DNA of 64,000 nucleotides from Elephas maximus indicus (taxonomy: Eukaryota > Chordata > Mammalia > Proboscidea > Elephantidae). The translations under genes and the position numbers were made by a program. The notes below the pieces were generated by a model that did no database searches, had not been told where the DNA came from, and saw only the letters and a program-made list of their open reading frames with translations. The stretch is from positions 52,739,501 through 52,803,500 of the forward strand of contig NC_064820.1 of assembly GCF_024166365.1 (NCBI RefSeq). The letters are read 5' to 3'. How positions within the stretch are numbered: the stretch's first letter is position 1; each line of letters opens with the position of its first letter. Of the stretch, positions 1 through 9,335 are shown piece after piece.

Positions 1-618
1 AAAAAGACAAGTAACCCAATTAAAAAATGGGCAAAAGATATGAATACACATTTCACTAAAGAAGACATTCGGGTGGCTAATGAATACATAAGGAAATGCT
101 CACGATCATTAGCCATCAGAGAAATGCAGATCAAAACTACAATGAGATTTCATCTCACTCCCACGAGGCTGGCATTAATCAAAAAAACACCAAATGATAC
201 ATGTTGGACAGGTTGTGGAGAGATTGGAACACTTTTACACTGCTGGTGGGAAAGTCAAATGGTACAACCACTTTGGAAATCTATTTGGTACTTCCTTAAA
301 AAGCTAGAAATAGAACTACTATATGATCCAGCAATCCCACTCCTTGGTATATATCCTAGAGAAATAAGAGCCTTTACAAGAACAGATACACGCATACCCA
401 TGTTTATTGCAGCACTCTTTACAATAGCAAAAAGATGGAAGCAACCAAGGTGCCCATCAACAGATAAATGGATAAATAAATTATGGAATATTCACACAAT
501 GGAATACTACATATCAATAAAGTACAGTGATGAATCTGTGAAACATTTCATAACATGGAGTAAGCTGGGAGGCATTACGCTGAGTGAAATTAGTTGCATA
601 AGGATAAATATTATATAA
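1..618 (+). pseudogene. L1 ORF2 C-terminal fragment
   Basis: The frame is open from base 1 to the stop at 616-618, about 205 codons; the first methionine is at 40. It is the C-terminal segment of L1 ORF2p, downstream of the reverse transcriptase, with the Cys-rich region near codons 70-87. Intact copies nearby show CX3CX7HX4C ([18 protein letters not shown]); here it reads [18 protein letters not shown], so the last cysteine is serine. Endonuclease and reverse transcriptase would lie upstream of the window. No promoter is present, and it is a retrotransposon fragment, not a host gene. Confidence 0.88.
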
Positions 619-684
619 GACCACTATTATAAGAACTTGAGACATAGTTTAAACTGAGAAGAAAACACTCTTTTGTGGTTATGA

Positions 685-722
685 GAGGGGCAAGGGGGGA
701 GGGAGGGAGCGTGGGAAAGGGG
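685..722 (+). repeat. G-rich polypurine tract of L1 3' UTR
   Basis: Runs of 3-6 guanines separated by short A/C/G spacers. A polypurine G tract able to form a G-quadruplex is a known feature of mammalian L1 3' UTRs. The young L1 at 58.5-60.5 kb has a cleaner version at 59537-59562. Confidence 0.7.
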
Positions 723-1664
723 TAATCACTAATTAGATAGTAGATAAGAACTACTTTAGGTGAAGGGAAAGACAACACACAATACAAGGGAGGTCAGCAC
801 AACTGGACTAAACCAAAAGAAGTTTCCTGAATAAACTGAATGCTTCAAAAGCCAGTGTAGCAGGGGCAGGGGTTTGCAGACCATGGTTTCAGGGGACATC
901 TAGGTCAATTGGCATAATAAAATCTATTAAGAAAACATTCTGCATCCCACTTTGAAGAGTGGCATCTGGGGTCTTAAACGCTACCAAACAGCCGTCTAAA
1001 ATATATCAATGAGTCTCAACCCACCTGAATCAAAGGAGAATGAAGAACACCAAGGACACAAGGTAATTATGAGCCCAAGGGACAGAAAGGACCACATAAA
1101 CCAGAGACTACATCGCTTAGACCAGAAGAACTAGATGGTGCCAGGCTACAACCAGTGACTGCCCTGACAGGGAACACAACAGAGAACCCCTGAGGGAGCA
1201 GGAGAGCAGTGGGATGCAAACTGCAAATTCTCATAAAAGACCAGACTTAATGGTCTGACTGAGACTGGAAGGACCCCAGTGGTCATGGCCCCCAGACCTT
1301 CTGTTGGCCCAAGACAGGAACCATTCCCAAAGCCAAATCTTCAGACATGGATTGGACTGAACGATGGGTTGGAGAGGGATGCTGGTGAGGAGTCAGCTTC
1401 TTGGATCAGGTGGACACTTGAGACTATGTTGGCGTCTCCTGCCTGGAGGAGTTTTGTGAGGGTAGAGGGGGTTAGAAGCTGGCGAAATGAACACAAAAAG
1501 AGAGAATGGAGAGAGGGAGCGGGCTGTCTTATTGCGGGAGAGTATTTGGGAGTATGTAGCAAATTTGGGTAGCAAGGTGTATATAAGTTTTTGTGTGAGA
1601 GACTGACTTGATTTGTAAACTTTCACTTAAAGCACAATAAAAATTATTTAAAAAAAAAAAAAGA

Positions 1665-1885
1665 CTAAAGGGAAACACCAGCCCTGGGGCAAGGACTAGA
1701 AGGCAAGAGGGAACAGGAAAGCTGTTAATACAGAACCCAAGGTTGAGGAGAGTGTTGACATGTTGTGGGGTTGTTAACCAATGTCATAAAACCATATGTG
1801 TACTGTTTAATGAGAAACTAGTTCGCTCTGTAAACCTTCATCTGAAGTACAATAAAAAAAAAAAATTCACCTAAAAAAAAAAAAA
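1665..1885 (+). mobile_element. L1 3' end, older subfamily
   Basis: Matches the last ~200 bases of the L1 3' ends at 4317-4826 and 52918-53459 (gactaaaggg... caccagcccaggggcaaggac ... aatgagaaactaatt ... tctgtaaacctt, then AATAAA and poly(A)). It begins abruptly where the younger L1 poly(A) stops, so it is the 3' remainder of an element the younger L1 split. Two A runs flank a short spacer at 1851-1885. Confidence 0.8.
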
Positions 1886-1887
1886 AG

Positions 1888-2097
1888 ATGAGAACCTCCA
1901 GCACTACATCCATTTGTTGAAACAATTCAGTTGTTATTCAGTCAATTCCTGGAGTCTTGTTTTTTGCCAATGCCGCATTCAGTGCCGCTTGACCTCTTCC
2001 TTCAATGCCATCAGTTCTTGATCATGTGCTACTTCTCGAAATGGTTGAATGTCAACAAATTGTTTTTGATACAGCATCTCCGAGTTCTCCTTCCATC
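1888..2097 (-). mobile_element. RTE (Bov-B-like) LINE fragment, antisense
   Basis: Corresponds to 56056-56250 of the long RTE copy at 54.65-57.9 kb, the stretch encoding the segment just before the reverse transcriptase (VLKEEVQ.AL...NK-like). Stops and indels break the frame. Both ends are truncated. Confidence 0.8.
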
Positions 2098-2357
2098 AAA
2101 GATATAGAACCCAACATTAAAATATTCTACTGCCAGGTGAGGTAGTGCTGTGTCAAGGCAATGGTCAAAAGAGCCAGATTTGTGCTGACATTGCTGATAC
2201 TTTTACAGAAAAAAATGGTAAGCGTACTGCCCATATTGATTTTTATAAAAATATCATCATTTGTTAAATCTGCAGAATTTAAGTAGCACTGCCAAAATAG
2301 GGCTTAAATATGACACATCAAGATGAGGAAAGCAATTGCAACTCAGTGGCTATAAGA

Positions 2358-2736
2358 GTTGTTTTTAGATGCTGTCATGTCGGTTCCAATGAAAAAAACA
2401 CTGTCTGGTCCGGAGCCATCCCCACAATCGTTGCTGTTTGAGTCCAGTGTTGCAGACACTGTGTCAATCCATCTTATGGAGGGTCTTCCTCTTTTTTGCT
2501 GACCCTCTATTTTACTAAGCGTGATGTCCTTTCTCCAGGTACTGGTCCCTCCTGATAACATGTACAAAGTAAGTGAGACAAAATCTTTTCATCCTCACTT
2601 CTAAGGAGCATTCTGACTGTACTTCTTCCAAGACAGATTTGTTCATTCTTCTGGCAGCCTGTGGTCTATTCAATACTGTTCGCCAGCACCATAATTTAAA
2701 GGCATCAATTTTTCTTTGGTCTTATTACTAATCACA
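2358..2736 (-). mobile_element. RTE LINE 3' end, antisense
   Basis: Starts at the RTE terminus in antisense (degenerate agttgtttttagatgctgtc) and covers the last ~380 bases of the element. The remnant reads KRGRPSIRWIDTV on the minus strand, the C-terminal tail of the RTE ORF. It cannot be one element with 1888-2097, because in an antisense copy the 3' end should have the lower coordinates. These are two separate insertions. Confidence 0.85.
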
Positions 2737-3328
2737 GCTTAAGCAAGTGGAAGTCTTATTTCTTGACTCTAAATCTTATCTTATAGTTAAAGACTCACTC
2801 CGAGAAACCCCTTCTTTCACGGCCTGTGGCTGAAGTCAATTCTTAACTTTTTTAAAGTTACCTCATAATATTTTCCATCTTTCCAAAATGAAACGATCTG
2901 GAATAAAAAAAACAGTCGTATATATGAAAGCAATGAAACCAGAAACATGAAACCTCTCATGATAAATTATGTCAATACCTACATCATTTCTCAATAAACT
3001 GTGTTTTTTTTTTTAACAATGAAGTTGCCAATGCTTAAGTCAGAAAATGTTGTATATATATTTTTTGAAATCAAAGAAAAAGTAGTAATGATTATGCTCC
3101 ACATTTTGGAGTATGGTTTGGACTGAGATGCATTTCCTAGGACAGAAATAATCCAGGAGACTGCTGTGATAAATGAATGAGTGAATTTCATATTTTATAG
3201 AAACTGCAAGGTTTCTAAGTATATATATTATAAATGTTACTGCAAAAATTGTAGTTAAGTCTACTTTCTGAATAATGAATCAATGATCTTTTCCAACCTA
3301 TAAAGGTTGAAAGATTATATAAGTACTT
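2737..3328. other. No gene or repeat recognised
   Basis: AT-rich DNA without a convincing ORF, RNA or repeat match. Short open frames on the minus strand (2991-3191, 3215-3469) show no family features and look like chance. Confidence 0.5.
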
Positions 3329-3489
3329 CTTCAACTTTAAAGTGCATATGAATCTACTGTGGATCTTGTTTAAATGCAGATTCTGACTCAGTAAATCTAG
3401 AGTAGGGGCCAAGATTCTGCATTTATAGCAAGCTCCAAATTTATGGTGATGCTGCAGGTCTTGGATCACACTTTAAGTAGCAAGGTTCT
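3329..3489 (+). mobile_element. MER5-type hAT (Charlie) relic
   Basis: Matches the core of the mammalian MER5A/B non-autonomous hAT transposon: cttgtttaaatgcagattct, then gactcagtaaatct, then ggtgatgctgcaggtc and cacacttt.agtagcaagg. The ends are eroded. It is an old element shared across placental mammals. Confidence 0.78.
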
Positions 3490-3888
3490 AGACAATTTTA
3501 ACTGCATCTGGACAGTTCTTTTTGTTTCCGCATACACTCAGATTCAAGCTGGAGTAATGAAAAAGCAAAGGATAACAACAAAGAAATCCATCAGCACTTA
3601 ACACTTAGGATAAATGAAAAATATAAAGCCTCAAGGTATGTGGTCACTTGCTTCCGAAGTTTTACCTCCACTAATTCCTTCACTCACTGTGGTGCAAAGA
3701 CCTCCCACGTTGAAAGGTAAGGTATACTCCTGCATGACCTGGTTATCTAGATTGGCCTGTCACTGCTCCAACCAATAAAAAAAATATAATTTGTACCATA
3801 CCAGTGCAAGGCTTAGTCTTCAAGAGGACTGGAAATTTCTGCTTTCTGTCATTTAGACCCTGAGCAACAATGTAAGAATCCTAGCTGA
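3490..3888. other. Unassigned, possible old interspersed repeat
   Basis: No gene seen. The segment 3740-3885 (gcctgtcactgctccaacca, then ttcaagaggactgg) resembles an old mammalian LTR-like repeat that I cannot name with confidence. Confidence 0.35.
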
Positions 3889-3889
3889 A

Positions 3890-4316
3890 AATTATAAAGG
3901 TGTATTCAAATGGCAACAAAGCCTGAAAATACATGAAGTAAAGACTGACATAATTGAAAGAGACAACAGTAATGGTTGGAAATTTTAATACCACACTCTC
4001 AAATAATGAGAATGACTTGAACAACAGGATCAAGCAAATTCAAACAAATAGATATAACTGACATTTATAGAAAATTGCACCCAACAATTATAGAATACAC
4101 ATTCTTTTCAAGTACCCATGAGATATTCTCCAATGTAGACCATAAACCGGGTCACAAAACAAGCATCCATACATTTAAAAAGACAAATAATACAGTGTAG
4201 ATTCTCTGATCCAAACAGAATTAATATGGCAATAGTCCAAATATTTTGAAATTAAACAACCACTTTTAAATAATCCTTTGGCCAAGGAAATAATTGCTTA
4301 GAAACTAAAAAATATT
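3890..4316 (+). mobile_element. Old L1 ORF2 fragment (endonuclease region), left half
   Basis: Degenerate L1 ORF2 sequence: acatgaagtaaagactgaca, tttataGAaaattgcacccaac, ttcttttcaagtacccatg and accataaaccgggtcacaaa follow the usual L1 order for the end of the endonuclease domain. Frameshifts and stops are frequent. It continues at 4829 after an inserted L1 3' end. Confidence 0.82.
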
Positions 4317-4826
4317 GGACTAATGAACCACAAGTACCATAGCCTCCATCAGCCTGAACCCAGAAGATCTAGATGGTAGCAGGCTAACACCACCAACCAC
4401 TCTGACAGGGATCAGGGCAGAGGATTCCAGACAGAGTGGGAGAAAAATGAAGAACAAAATTAAAATTCACCCAAAAAAAACCCAGACTTACTGGTCTAAC
4501 AGAGACTATGGTCTACAGACATCCTTTTAAATCAGAACTGAAGCCACTCCTGAAGTTCATCCTTCAGCCAAAGATTAGACAGGTCTGTAAAACAAACAAT
4601 AACATGCGGGAGGAACGCTTCTTAGTCAATCATGTATACTAGACCAAAATGGCAACATCTGCCCAAAAGCAATGACGAGAAGGCAAGAAGGGACAGGAAA
4701 AATAGACAGATAGGAACGGGGAAGCGGGTTGTGGAAGGTGAGAGGGTTGACACATCACAGGGATTGCAAAAAAAGTCACAAAACAATTTGTGTAAAATTG
4801 CTGAATGAGAAACTAATAAAAAAAAT
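4317..4826 (+). mobile_element. L1 3' end inserted inside an older L1
   Basis: About 510 bases of L1 3' UTR of the older afrotherian type, collinear with 52970-53459 (gaaccacaagtaccatagcc ... caaagattagacaggtctg ... aatgagaaactaat) and ending in a short A-rich tail. The flanks are collinear parts of one older ORF2, so this is a 5'-truncated L1 nested in an L1. A clean target duplication cannot be fixed because both flanks are A/T-rich. Confidence 0.85.
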
Positions 4827-4828
4827 TA

Positions 4829-4985
4829 TGTACTGAATAAAAATCAGAAAAAATCTTACAAAATTTACGAAATAAAGCTAACTAGTATTTGTAGAGAAAT
4901 GTATAGTTTTAAACATCTGTATCAAAAAACAAAAATGAAACAAAATCTCAAAGCAATACCTAAGTTTCTGCCTTAAAAAAAACCA
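4829..4985 (+). mobile_element. Old L1 ORF2 fragment, right half
   Basis: Resumes the L1 ORF2 order broken at 4316 (actgaataaaaatca, later aaaacaaaaatgaaacaaaatctcaaagcaata). It supports a single ancient L1 split by the 4317-4826 insertion. Confidence 0.7.
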
Positions 4986-5059
4986 GATCAAGGTAAGTTT
5001 CAGGGGTGACGTAACGCACCGGGTGATTTTTCTGCTAAGTAAATTAAACCTTGTGCCAG

Positions 5060-5557
5060 TTATTGTTATGTGTCAATTTGGCTAGGGTATAGTGCCCAGA
5101 TATTTAACCAAGCACTAATCTAGGTGTTGCTGTAAAGATAACTTACAGATGAGGCTAACATCTAAAGTCAGTTGACATTAAAAGGATATTAAAAAAACCC
5201 AAACCGAACCCGTTGCTGTCAAGTTGCTTTCTACTCATAATGACCCTATAGGACAGAGTATATCTACCCCACAGGGTTTCCTAAGAGCCGCTGGTGGATC
5301 CAAACTGCAGACCTTTTGGTTAACCACAACCAGGGTTCCAAAAGATTACCATCATTAGTGTAAATGGACCTCATCCAATCAGCTGGAGGCCTGAAGAGTA
5401 AAATTTGCTGAGGTTTCTTGGAGAGGCGGGTATTTTGCCTCATGTCTGAAGCATGAGCTCCTGCCACGCTTCTAGCCTGCTTACCTGCCTTACATATTTT
5501 AGACTTGCCAGCCCCTCACAATTAGTTCTGTTCCTCTGGAGGACTCTGACTGATATA
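5060..5557 (+). mobile_element. LTR-like interspersed repeat, family unassigned, split by an AfroSINE
   Basis: Opens with tgttatgtgtcaatttggct and closes with ttcctctggaggactctgac-tgatata. Between are catccaatcagctggaggcctgaagag and tagacttgccagcc. This start and end are familiar from a widespread mammalian repeat, and the opening recurs at 61265. TG at the start suggests an LTR, but I cannot name the family. An antisense AfroSINE occupies 5191-5339. Confidence 0.5.
5191..5339 (-). mobile_element. AfroSINE, short form, antisense
   Basis: Antisense order: A-rich tail, cccgttgctgtcaagttgc, tcataatgaccctatagga, ccccacagggtttcctaaga, ctggtggatccaaactgcag, taaccacaaccagggttcc. It is the ~150-base SINE with a tRNA-like head and RTE-type tail, inserted in the 5060-5557 repeat. 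Confidence 0.9.
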
Positions 5558-5599
5558 AACCCAATATATATAAACAAACAAAAAGAGTCCCAGAAATCT

Positions 5600-5815
5600 C
5601 TGCTGGAAAGGGAGGCACTGAGGTGTCAGACATGTGACTAAGAAGCCATCATGGATGTCTAGCCCAGCCAAGCCATCAGATAACTCCAGCCTCAGCTGCC
5701 ATGATTGTAACTACACGAGAAATCCCAAGGGAGAACCTCCCAGTTTTTTAAGCCACTTATTTTGGGGCAGTTTGTTAAGCATCAGTGCATATATAAAGCA
5801 AAGTACAGTGGATTC
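5600..5815 (+). mobile_element. Possible MaLR-type LTR 3' portion
   Basis: Contains gtcagacatgtgactaagaa-gccatc and ttttttaagccacttatttt followed by ggggcagtttgttaagca. These resemble the 3' part of mammalian MaLR LTRs. The boundaries are vague, no internal retroviral sequence is present, and the family call is tentative. Confidence 0.45.
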
Positions 5816-6210
5816 TCACAGTATGGGCTACCACTCTATTTGCCTGGGATAAACTTCTGAGAGTATCTAAGCTCCCAAGAGTCATCTATCAGCAAGCCTC
5901 AACACCTCAGCATTTTTTTTTAATTCTATCTTGTTTTCCCTCCTTGTTCCTTTCTTCTCTCTCTCTGCCTTTACTGCAATATCATTGTTATAACAAGGTA
6001 CCATTTTCTAGATAAAATCCATTCTATCACCAAGAACTTTACCTTTTTCTTGAGAAAGGGTACTGATTGGTTTTTTTTTTTCATCAATAAAGTTCCTCAA
6101 TCTTTCTGCAAAAATAGAAACAATATAAAACATGAGATTAAGAAAAAAACTCCAATTGTTTGTAAACTATATTTGTAAAAATGAAAAAAAATACAGTGTC
6201 CCTTCATCCA
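5816..6210. other. No gene; polypyrimidine patch
   Basis: No gene or named repeat. A pyrimidine-rich stretch lies at about 5931-5972 (ttttccctccttgttccttt, ending in a CT run). Confidence 0.5.
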
Positions 6211-6371
6211 GAGGAAACCCTGGTGGTGTAGAGGTTAAGTGCTACAGCTTCTGACCAAAATGTCAGCAGTTTGAATCCACCAGGAGCTCCTTGGAAACTC
6301 TATGGGGCAGTTCTACTGTTCTTTAGGGCCACTATGAGTCGGAATCGACTTGACAGCAGTGGGTGGTGGGT
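6211..6371 (+). mobile_element. AfroSINE, sense, with target-site duplication
   Basis: The tRNA-like head carries an A-box-like tggtgtagaggttaag and a B-box-like cagtttgaatcc. It is followed by ctccttggaaactctatggg and the RTE-like tail ctatgagtcggaatcgactt. An 8-base flanking repeat, ttcatcca at 6203-6210 and 6372-6379, is a plausible target duplication. Confidence 0.92.
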
Positions 6372-6379
6372 TTCATCCA

Positions 6380-6724
6380 CGGGTAAATAATTACACTGTG
6401 TATGAATTTATAAACAATCTTTTCTTAGGTCAATCTCAAATGTGAAGTTCTGGACTCTCACTCTTTAAGTGGATTTAACAATTATTAAGTTAGCATCATT
6501 GTTTGCTAATCCATGTAATCTGGTTAGAATTCTATAGTCTAGACTAAGGATAAGGGATGAACTTTCTTTTTAGGAGTCACTGCCTCTTTGACCTGGGTAA
6601 AAATGTATATGGTGGTGTGAGAACTCAATTCAAAATTCAGATGCCATAGAGACCAGAAGCAGTGACAGTGTTTATTTGTTGTTATGACAGAGCATATACA
6701 CAGTGTTTGTTGCTATTGCTGACT
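6380..6724. other. No gene or repeat recognised
   Basis: About 345 bases of unremarkable DNA between the AfroSINE and the RTE copy. Nothing in it is supported as a feature. Confidence 0.5.
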
Positions 6725-7650
6725 TCTTTTAAACCAAAGTGCTTCCCATGCTTATTCAATTTGCATGCTGAGCAAATAATCTGAGAAGCTGGGCTATCCG
6801 AAGAAGATCAGGGCATCAAGACTGGAGGAAGACTCATTAACAACTTTTCATATGCAGATGACACAACATTGCTTGATGAAATGGTAGAGGACTTTAAACA
6901 CTTACTGATGAAGATCAAAGACTACAGTCTTTAGTATGGATTACACCTCTGAACATGAAGAAAACAGAAATCTTCACAACTGAACCAATAAGTAACAGCA
7001 TGATAAACAGAGAAAATATTGAAGTTGTCAAGGATTTCATATTACTTGGATCCACAATCAACACCTATGGAAGCAGCAGTCAAGAAATCAAATGATGTAT
7101 TATTGCATTGGACAAATCTGCTGCAAAAGACCTCTTGGAAGTGTTAAAAAGCTAAGACGTCACTTTGAGGACTAAGGTGTGCCTGACCCAAGCCACGGTA
7201 TTTTCAATCATGTCATATGCATGTGAAACCTGGACAATGAATAAGGAAGACCAAATTATGGTGTTGGTGCTTTTGAATTATGGTGTTGGCAAAGAATATT
7301 GAATATATCATGGACTTCCAGAAGAATGAACAAATCTGTCTTGAAAGAAATATAGTCAAAATGCTCCTCACAAGCAAGGACGGTGAGATTTCATCTTATG
7401 TACTTCGAACAAGTTATCAGGAGGGACCAGTCTCTGGAGAAGGACATAGTACTTGACAAAGTATAGAGTCAGCAAAAAAAGAGGAAGGCCCCCAGTGAGA
7501 TGGATTGACACAGTGGCTGCAACGACAATGGGTTCAAACATAGCAAAGATCGTGAGTGTGGTGCAGGATTCAACACTGTTTCCTTCTGCTGTGCATAGCA
7601 TCACTATAAGTAGGAACCTACTCAACATTACCTAACAACAACAACCTCTC
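6725..7650 (+). mobile_element. RTE LINE 3' third, sense
   Basis: Begins in the reverse transcriptase palm (gcatgctgagcaaataatct), keeps the catalytic YADD codons at about 6851-6862, and runs to the terminal ccta-acaacaacaacc. The ORF is broken by stops and small indels; the remnant RGRPPVRWIDTVAAT at 7483-7527 marks the C-terminal tail. The terminus has decayed: the usual gtcgctatgagtcggaa reads atcactataagtaggaa. 5'-truncated. Confidence 0.9.
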
Positions 7651-8385
7651 ATGCATCAATTTAGAAAAGAATATTTTATCCAAAAAACAAGAGCAAAATA
7701 TACACACAAAAAAAAATTTTTTTTTTCCTTAGGAGTTTGGGGAATGAAAGTAGAGGAGGCAGGCCATAGTAAACATTAAAGAACCATTTCTAGAGTTTCC
7801 CCACACAATTTTTGCTAGTTATTTAATGAATCAGAAGACTAATAGAACTACTTACTGGCCACATTATACTCTTCTTTAAAACATATATCCAGTACGACAT
7901 TTCTGCTATCTCAGGGACTTTTACCAAAACATCTAGAACTTTTAACATGGGAGAGTAACCAACATTGGCACCTGATATCACAGAGCACAGAGTTAGGGCT
8001 GTGGCATGCAGGTGTAGGAGCTGGATAGGACATAGGTTCACCGGGAATGTGGTCTCGCTCAGGTACAGCCTTTGATTGCTCTTTCCCTCTGTTTTGACCA
8101 CTCTTTCCTCACTGGAGCAAAGTGAATAGGTAGCTAGTAACTGCAAGCATTTGTTTGCTTGTAACTGCCACAGGGCTCTCATTTAATAAAAGAGTTCATA
8201 GAATAGATGTATAGAGAGAAAATATTATCCATGATTCACCATTTAAACCTGAATGGATAAGAGGAATTTTCAAGAAATAAAAAAATCTTCTAGAATTTTA
8301 GGCTGTGCCATTAAGGAAAAAAAAAAGCTGGACTCATGTACAATAATTTTCTCTGGTAAAAAATTGATTAGCCCTAAGTAGCTAA
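7651..8385. other. No gene or repeat recognised
   Basis: AT-rich at the start (A and T runs at 7708-7730). A 119-codon minus-strand frame at 7823-8182 has no recognisable motif and no homology signal I can see; I treat it as chance. Confidence 0.5.
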
Positions 8386-9335
8386 ATCCACCACTTGTTG
8401 TACAGTGATAGTTTGTCTGTTGCCGTAATGCTAGAAGCTATGCCATTGCTATTTCAAATACCAGCACAGTCATCCATCGTGGACAGGTTTCAGTTGAGCT
8501 TCTATACTAAGACTAGGAAGAAAGGCCTGGTGATCTACTGGAAGATGGGCCCATCAAGTTGGAAGACACTCAAAATATGACTTGGGAAGAGTTGCCTTCT
8601 CAGACTATAGTTGACCTTAATAACACAGATGGAGTAAAGCCTTCAGGGTCTTCATGTGCTGATGTGTAACAACTCAAAATAAAAGTAATAGCTGTAAATA
8701 TCCATTAGTGATCAGAACACAAAATTATGAAGTATGAATCAAAGAAGGTTAGAAGTGGTCAAAAATGAACTGGAATGCTTGAAGATTCATATCCTAGGCA
8801 TTAGTGAGCTAAAATGGACTGGTATTTGCCATTTTGAATCTATCATATTACCTACTATGCTGAGAATGACAAATTGAAGACAAGTGACACACATTCATCA
8901 TTAAAAAGAACATTTCAAGATCATGCAAAAGCTAGACAATGAAAAAGAAAACCAAAGAACTGATCCATTTGAATTGTGACGTTGGTGAAGAATATTGAAT
9001 ATACCATGGACTCCTAGAAGAACAAATTGGTCTTAGAAAAAATAAAACTGGAATTCTCCTTGGAAACAAAGATGGTGAGACTTTGTCTTGCTTACTTTGG
9101 ACATGTCATCAGAAAAGATCAATCTCTAGAGAAGGAGATCATGTTTGGTAATGTAGAGGGTCAGAAAAAATGAGGAAACCCTTCAACAAAATGGATTTAC
9201 CTAATAGCCTCAACAATGGGCTCAAACATACCAAAAATCATGAAGAAGACATAAGACCAGACAAAGTTTTGTTCTGTTATACATAAGGTCACCACGAGTT
9301 GGAATCTACTTGATGACAACTAACAGCAAATAGCC
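8386..9335 (+). mobile_element. RTE LINE with internal deletion (5' end joined to 3' end)
   Basis: From 8386 to about 8921 the sequence follows the RTE 5' UTR and the start of the endonuclease region (…ggaagctatgcc, caaataccagca, cattagtgagctaaaatggactgg), as in the antisense copies at 57.3-57.9 kb and 26.3-26.9 kb. Near 8922-8930 it jumps to the last ~400 bases of the element (aaagctagacaatgaa... to ...ttggaatctacttgatgaca). Roughly 2.2 kb of endonuclease and reverse transcriptase is missing. A smaller deletion near 8543 removes about 60 bases of 5' UTR. It has no coding capacity. Confidence 0.88.

Larger units (their letters stand above)
1..1664 (+). mobile_element. L1 LINE, 3' part (ORF2 C-terminus, 3' UTR, poly(A))
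   Basis: Sense-strand L1 that runs in from outside the window. Bases 1-618 encode the ORF2 C-terminus, 619 to about 1640 is a roughly 1 kb 3' UTR with a purine-rich G tract, and AATAAA plus a short poly(A) close it at 1635-1664. The same 3' UTR recurs at 59466-60490 (sense) and 32980-34025 (antisense), so all three belong to one relatively young lineage. Downstream, at 1665, the sequence enters the middle of a different L1 3' UTR. This copy therefore appears to have landed inside an older L1; the matching upstream half and target duplication would lie outside the window. Confidence 0.92.

Noticed and set aside
6215-6260. tRNA-like A and B boxes that might mark a tRNA gene
   Set aside because: They belong to the AfroSINE head; cloverleaf pairing and flanks do not fit a functional tRNA gene, and the same head recurs in many copies.
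7823-8182. 119-codon minus-strand frame in low-repeat DNA
   Set aside because: No recognisable domain, no splice or promoter context, and composition does not differ from the flanks.
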